In this document: one piece after another, positions 61,094-64,000 of the stretch
How the letters are laid out: every line of letters starts with the position of its first letter
Position numbering within the stretch: the first letter of the stretch is position 1
NCBI GenBank assembly: GCA_031546825.1
Contig: JAVBJU010000024.1
Span: 16,049 to 80,048 of the forward strand
Length of the DNA stretch: 64,000 nt
From: Hohaiivirga sp031546825
GTDB lineage: Bacteria > Pseudomonadota > Alphaproteobacteria > Rhizobiales > Beijerinckiaceae
Direction of reading: 5' to 3'
Translations under genes and position numbers: made by a program
The notes under the pieces: generated by a model
What the model saw: only the letters and a program-made list of their open reading frames with translations
What the model was told of the DNA's origin: nothing
The model's database searches: none

Positions 61094-61987
61094 TTATTGT
61101 TGAAAGTAGTCCGACACTTTGACGCCCATGTTTCTCAGTGTTGCCTTGGCAAAAAGACAGAATTTTTTGGTTCCGTATTCCTCGACCATTCCTTTGGCGT
61201 TCAGGTCGTAATGAAGGCGGGTGATGCGGGACAGCGTGGCCTTATCATTAAACCGGACATCAAAAGTAGCAAGCCGGGAGAGATAATCCTGTTCTCGGGC
61301 TGACGTCTTTTCTTTGATTGCATCATCGCAGAACTCTGTGCTTCCGCGGAAAAACGTGATGTATTTTATATGGCTCCCGATGATATCAGCATGATTAAGT
61401 TCGGCCATGACAAAAATCTGATCAGTGAAGTCTTGGGTAGTTTTGAGAGCCTTTTCGGCTGACGCGCCTGTTTGTACGGCATTGTTATAGGTGGCATCCC
61501 GTTGCGGCTTACATTTCTTTTCAACGTCTTTGATCAAAACGGCCCTATCAACACTTGAACGGGCCCCCTGATCGTAGCTTTCGTGGATGCACGCATAATA
61601 ATTCAGATTAATTTTTTCAGAATTCTCGGCAGATGAGAGTGTATTTTCAACGCTGTAGTTTGGGATTTTGTCTGAAAAGAGCTTCCGTTCAAGACTTGTC
61701 ACAACCTGAGCTGAAAAAGTCTCAGGCTCGCCAGAGATCAGGGAATGCGCCGAAATTAAAGCCTGCCTTTTTGAGATGCATTCTTTCAGAGCCGCATCGG
61801 CCAAGGATTGAGGAGCAAGAATTTTGGCTGCATTGGTTCTCAAACTCTCGGCGAGGCAATAACTATAGTCAACAAGCGCGTCATCCATTTTTTTTACTTT
61901 GAGCGCGGCTGCGTCGCTGGTTTGTGCCTGACATAAAACAGAGGAAAAAATCCAAAAACAGCATGTGAGTAACGCTACCGGCTTCAT
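61094..61987 (-). CDS. exported protein with two cysteine modules (cargo D)
   Basis: A 297-residue protein with a signal peptide (VALLTCCFWIFSSVLCQAQ). It contains the module twice: YSYCLAESLRTNAAKILAPQ ending ECISKRQ, and YYACIHESYDQGARSSVDRA ending KCKPQRD, each with 25 residues between the cysteines. A C-terminal pair (TEFCDD and KKFCLFAKATL) matches the relatives. A strong GGAGAA site precedes ATG. It lies directly behind the portal gene, on the opposite strand, and is divergent from the gene at 62185. Likely periplasmic. Function unknown. Confidence 0.82.
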   Translation of the reverse strand: MKPVALLTCCFWIFSSVLCQAQTSDAAALKVKKMDDALVDYSYCLAESLRTNAAKILAPQSLADAALKECISKRQALISAHSLISGEPETFSAQVVTSLERKLFSDKIPNYSVENTLSSAENSEKINLNYYACIHESYDQGARSSVDRAVLIKDVEKKCKPQRDATYNNAVQTGASAEKALKTTQDFTDQIFVMAELNHADIIGSHIKYITFFRGSTEFCDDAIKEKTSAREQDYLSRLATFDVRFNDKATLSRITRLHYDLNAKGMVEEYGTKKFCLFAKATLRNMGVKVSDYFQQ

Positions 61988-62184
61988 GAGTTTCTCCCTG
62001 CTAGGCTGATTATTCTACCTCTTGTTGTGGACGCGCCCCTTGCTGGGGACTTTAAAGAATGCCCGTACTCAACGTGAACAGTTTGGATGTCTTGATGTTT
62101 AAGGTCAAGAACAAAAAGCGAACTTTTTGAAAATTTCTACTTCATTCAACGACATTTCTATTCTTGTCTTCGTGAGGAAAATTC

Positions 62185-63030
62185 ATGGCAAAGCGCTATA
62201 CAATTCAGGACATCAATGCCCTGCGCGACTTGTCCGAGAAGGGCGATGTGGCGGGCTATTGGACGTATCAGGCCGATAAGGGAAGTGCGCTTGGCGCATT
62301 ATCCCTGAATGCTGCAACTAACCAAGGTATGGATGGCTGTGTTGCCAATGAATTCCTGAAGCTGCGGGCCGCTAAAGCCGGACGACCATTGACACCTCAA
62401 GGCTTGGACGAGTTACGTTTGGGATTCATGCGGGGCGACTTTGGCGCCCAAAACACAGCTTTCCTTTCGGGAGCTGCTGATGGAGGGGCCGAGTTAGGGG
62501 CCAGGACCGTACACGGCTACCACAGCAACGTATTGAAAAAAAAGGGTTATAGTACAGAGCTGTGGACGCCAGAGTACCTGATTGGAGACGATCTCGCCAA
62601 AGGGAATGATGCCGCTGCGGACCGACAGCTGAAATATATTTCAGAAAGCGGATTTGGCAAATATCCCTTTTTGGGATTGGGAGTGCATGGCCTAGCCATG
62701 GGAGATCCCGAGGCAGGTATTCCGGGAGATGTGAAAGCGGCAGAGTGGTTGGCAGATACAAGCCGGGCAGCGGTAACCTGTATGATGCCTGGAGCGCGCA
62801 AAAACGACCCGATATCTAACGCTCCGCCAGCTCCGGATGGTGAAGGAGCTGCTGCCCGGAGAGAGGAACAAACAGTCCCCTATACGCCGATTGATGAAGA
62901 CGAAAAACCTAAGCCCTGGCAGCTCGTTGCGCCGGTTCCGCTATCCGGCCACATGCTACCTGAAGAGGTCACCGAGGACGATTTGCGCGCGCAGCGCCGG
63001 AAAGCAATGCAGCTTCTGCTCGACCCATAG
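62185..63030 (+). CDS. unknown protein (cargo E)
   Basis: A 281-residue protein with no recognised family and no signal peptide. ATG 62185 has GAGGAA 7 bases upstream. It opens MAKRYTIQDINALRDLSEKG, has an Ala/Gly-rich middle with two cysteines (DGCVANE and VTCMMPG), and a Pro/Glu-rich polar C-terminal 80 residues. An A8 tract (62536-62543) lies within the frame. It is divergent from cargo D (61094) and convergent with cargo F (63139), both exported; a link to one of them, such as toxin and protector, is possible but unproven. Confidence 0.75.
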   Translation: MAKRYTIQDINALRDLSEKGDVAGYWTYQADKGSALGALSLNAATNQGMDGCVANEFLKLRAAKAGRPLTPQGLDELRLGFMRGDFGAQNTAFLSGAADGGAELGARTVHGYHSNVLKKKGYSTELWTPEYLIGDDLAKGNDAAADRQLKYISESGFGKYPFLGLGVHGLAMGDPEAGIPGDVKAAEWLADTSRAAVTCMMPGARKNDPISNAPPAPDGEGAAARREEQTVPYTPIDEDEKPKPWQLVAPVPLSGHMLPEEVTEDDLRAQRRKAMQLLLDP

Positions 63031-63079
63031 GCAGCCGGCTCCGGCCTGCCTCCAATTTCATCCATTCAAGCAATGACCC

Positions 63080-63102
63080 AAACCCGCTGACGAGCGGTTT
63101 TT
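63080..63102 (+). terminator. terminator after cargo E
   Basis: Stem CCGCT / AGCGG with a 4-base loop, extended by AA(C) against TT, followed by a T5 run. It lies 50 bases past the stop at 63030. Confidence 0.75.
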
Positions 63103-63138
63103 CCATGCGGCGCTGGCGGCGGTTGGTGGAGATACTAT

Positions 63139-63889
63139 TCACTTGGTGAAAACGCCCTTCAAAGCTGCCTTTTCAAGCTCATTCTGGCTCGTCGCGCACC
63201 AAGTTTTTCTTCCCTCTGCCCTGACATCTGACAGATATGAATCGATCCAAGCGGTGATGTGCTCGAAGAAATCAACCTCGTCTTCGGGAATGGAGGATGG
63301 GCGTTTGAATTGTTGCAGGGTTTGTTTGTAATGGTTCGCTAGCAGCTGTTTGTTCACGTTGCGGCAAAGTTTCTGCGTGACCTCTAACAGGGCAATCCGC
63401 TTTCCAACCCGCGCTTCAAAACTTGTTATAGCGGCATTGAGTTCTTTCAGCTTTCTGGAACGATTAAGCGTGATGGCCTTTTCAAAAGCTGCTTTATCGG
63501 GCGCTGCGGGGGCCAAACCGAGATATCGGATCTCCAGGTTTCTGCAATCATCGAACGCCAATGGAATGAGTGCTTTCTTGGCTTTGACAGGAAAAACCGA
63601 AGCGCGCAGTCCCAATGCGGCATCCAAGCAGGTATTATAAATTTCCTCAATGGCAATACCGTTGATTTTCTTGAGGTTTGTTGGCTCTTTGGCGATGCAG
63701 TCTGGAGTGGATTTCTCAATGCTTTCTTCCAACGACAGGGTTGAATCATTCCCCCCTTCGCTCCTCAGAGGTATTACTCAGGCATTGCTGATAATCGTGT
63801 TTTTTCCAGTCAAACTCAGGCCGTTTCTGCGCGGCAAGTGCCAGATCGAAAAACGCGCACAGAATGATGATTGCGAGGACGTATCGCAT
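63139..63889 (-). pseudogene. exported two-module protein gene with a one-base frameshift in a G6 tract (cargo F)
   Basis: ATG 63889 opens a signal peptide (RYVLAIIILCAFFDLALAAQ) and the start of a first module (DYQQCLSNTSEERRGE), then a stop. Removing one G from the G6 tract (C6 on the plus strand, 63751-63756) joins this to the frame that ends at 63139, giving 249 residues. The rejoined first module then has 27 residues between its cysteines, exactly as in the second module (YNTCLDAALG to FDDCRN). That agreement shows the two pieces were one protein. A C-terminal cysteine pair (QKLCRN, KTWCATSQNEL) matches cargo A and D. Confidence 0.7.
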
Positions 63890-63900
63890 GACGATTTCCC

Positions 63901-64000
63901 TTAGAGCCTGCCCCATAAATCCGAATTGAGGGGTTGAGCGGCTTTTTATGCTGTGATTCCATTGTTTTGCGAAGAACGATGGAGGGTCGTATGGCATGGA
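63901..64000 (+). mobile_element. probable left end of an IS5-family insertion sequence
   Basis: TTAG (63901-63904) is a YTAR-type target site, followed by GCCTGCCCCATAAATCC, which looks like an IS5/IS427-group terminal repeat. ATG GCA TGG at 63991-63999 would start a transposase with Met-Ala-Trp, common in that group. The rest lies outside the window. It begins only 12 bases upstream of the cargo F start codon. Confidence 0.5.

Larger units (their letters stand above)
49472..63900. mobile_element. partial prophage with cargo gene insertions
   Basis: From the repressor region to the right edge the genes are phage-like: CI/LexA-type repressor with operator array, early and late regulators, terminase small and large subunits, and a P22-like portal, with cargo genes at each junction. 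No integrase, attachment site, capsid or tail gene is visible, so the element continues to the right or is a remnant. The left border lies somewhere between mntR (49460) and the repressor (49822). Confidence 0.85.

Noticed and set aside
63104..63150. Short frame MRRWRRLVEILFTW after the terminator, possibly the start of the next phage gene
   Set aside because: Only 14 codons and no ribosome site; could be a truncated phage gene start, but nothing confirms it.

Overview
The window looks like a chromosomal stretch of an alphaproteobacterium of the Hyphomicrobiales, most likely Brucellaceae (Brucella/Ochrobactrum or a close relative). This is an inference from GC-rich coding sequence, the mix of housekeeping genes (fabI, aroC, ribB, a J-domain gene, mntH/mntR), abundant catabolic operons and an OprB-type porin. 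No rRNA, tRNA or CRISPR array was recognised.

Layout. 1-5.4 kb: housekeeping genes (YjbR-like, AcuI-like reductase, a secreted 17-residue repeat protein, HemG-like flavodoxin, J-domain protein, FabI, histidine phosphatase). 5.8-9.8 kb: one 1339-residue Pls/PosA-type single-module peptide synthetase. 9.85-15.0 kb: an all-minus beta-ketoadipate cluster (pcaI, pcaJ, pcaF, MFS transporter, IclR regulator) with a tandem GTTC-N7-GAAC operator in front of pcaI. 15.3-17.5 kb: aroC and ribB. 17.6-19.0 kb: OprB porin. 19.3-24.7 kb: a stand-alone Ada metal-binding domain, then a TetR/adaptor/RND efflux operon with a perfect TetR-type operator. 24.9-34.0 kb: catabolic genes around a GntR/FCD regulator (YfcC-like carrier, deacylase, BKACE enzyme, MFS transporter, cyclase, hydratase, amidase). 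34.1-37.5 kb: DUF1499, copper chaperone, MBL hydrolase, TRIC channel, lipoprotein. 37.6-47.4 kb: a peptide-scavenging locus with two tandem substrate-binding proteins, a Dpp-type ABC transporter, a D-aminopeptidase-like hydrolase and a divergent M19 dipeptidase. 47.4-49.5 kb: mntH and mntR, divergent, with an MntR-type box between them.

49.5-64 kb is part of a prophage: a LexA/CI-type repressor with its operator array, a leaderless divergent early gene, a late-regulator-like gene, terminase small and large subunits, and a P22-like portal. Every junction between these phage genes carries AT-richer cargo, mostly on the opposite strand. Three cargo genes encode exported proteins that share a two-cysteine module (Y-x2-C-[LI]-x24/26-C). 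One cargo unit of 890 bp ends in a second, diverged copy of the last 30 codons of the terminase large subunit. Two exported cargo genes each carry a one-base homopolymer frameshift. The sequence ends in what looks like the start of an IS5-family element. No integrase or attachment site is visible, so the prophage probably continues past the right edge.

The most unusual material is this cargo system: a diversified set of exported proteins plus unknown plus-strand partners lodged in a virion-assembly module, with traces of how they arrived (duplicated terminase tail) and of on/off switching or decay (homopolymer frameshifts).
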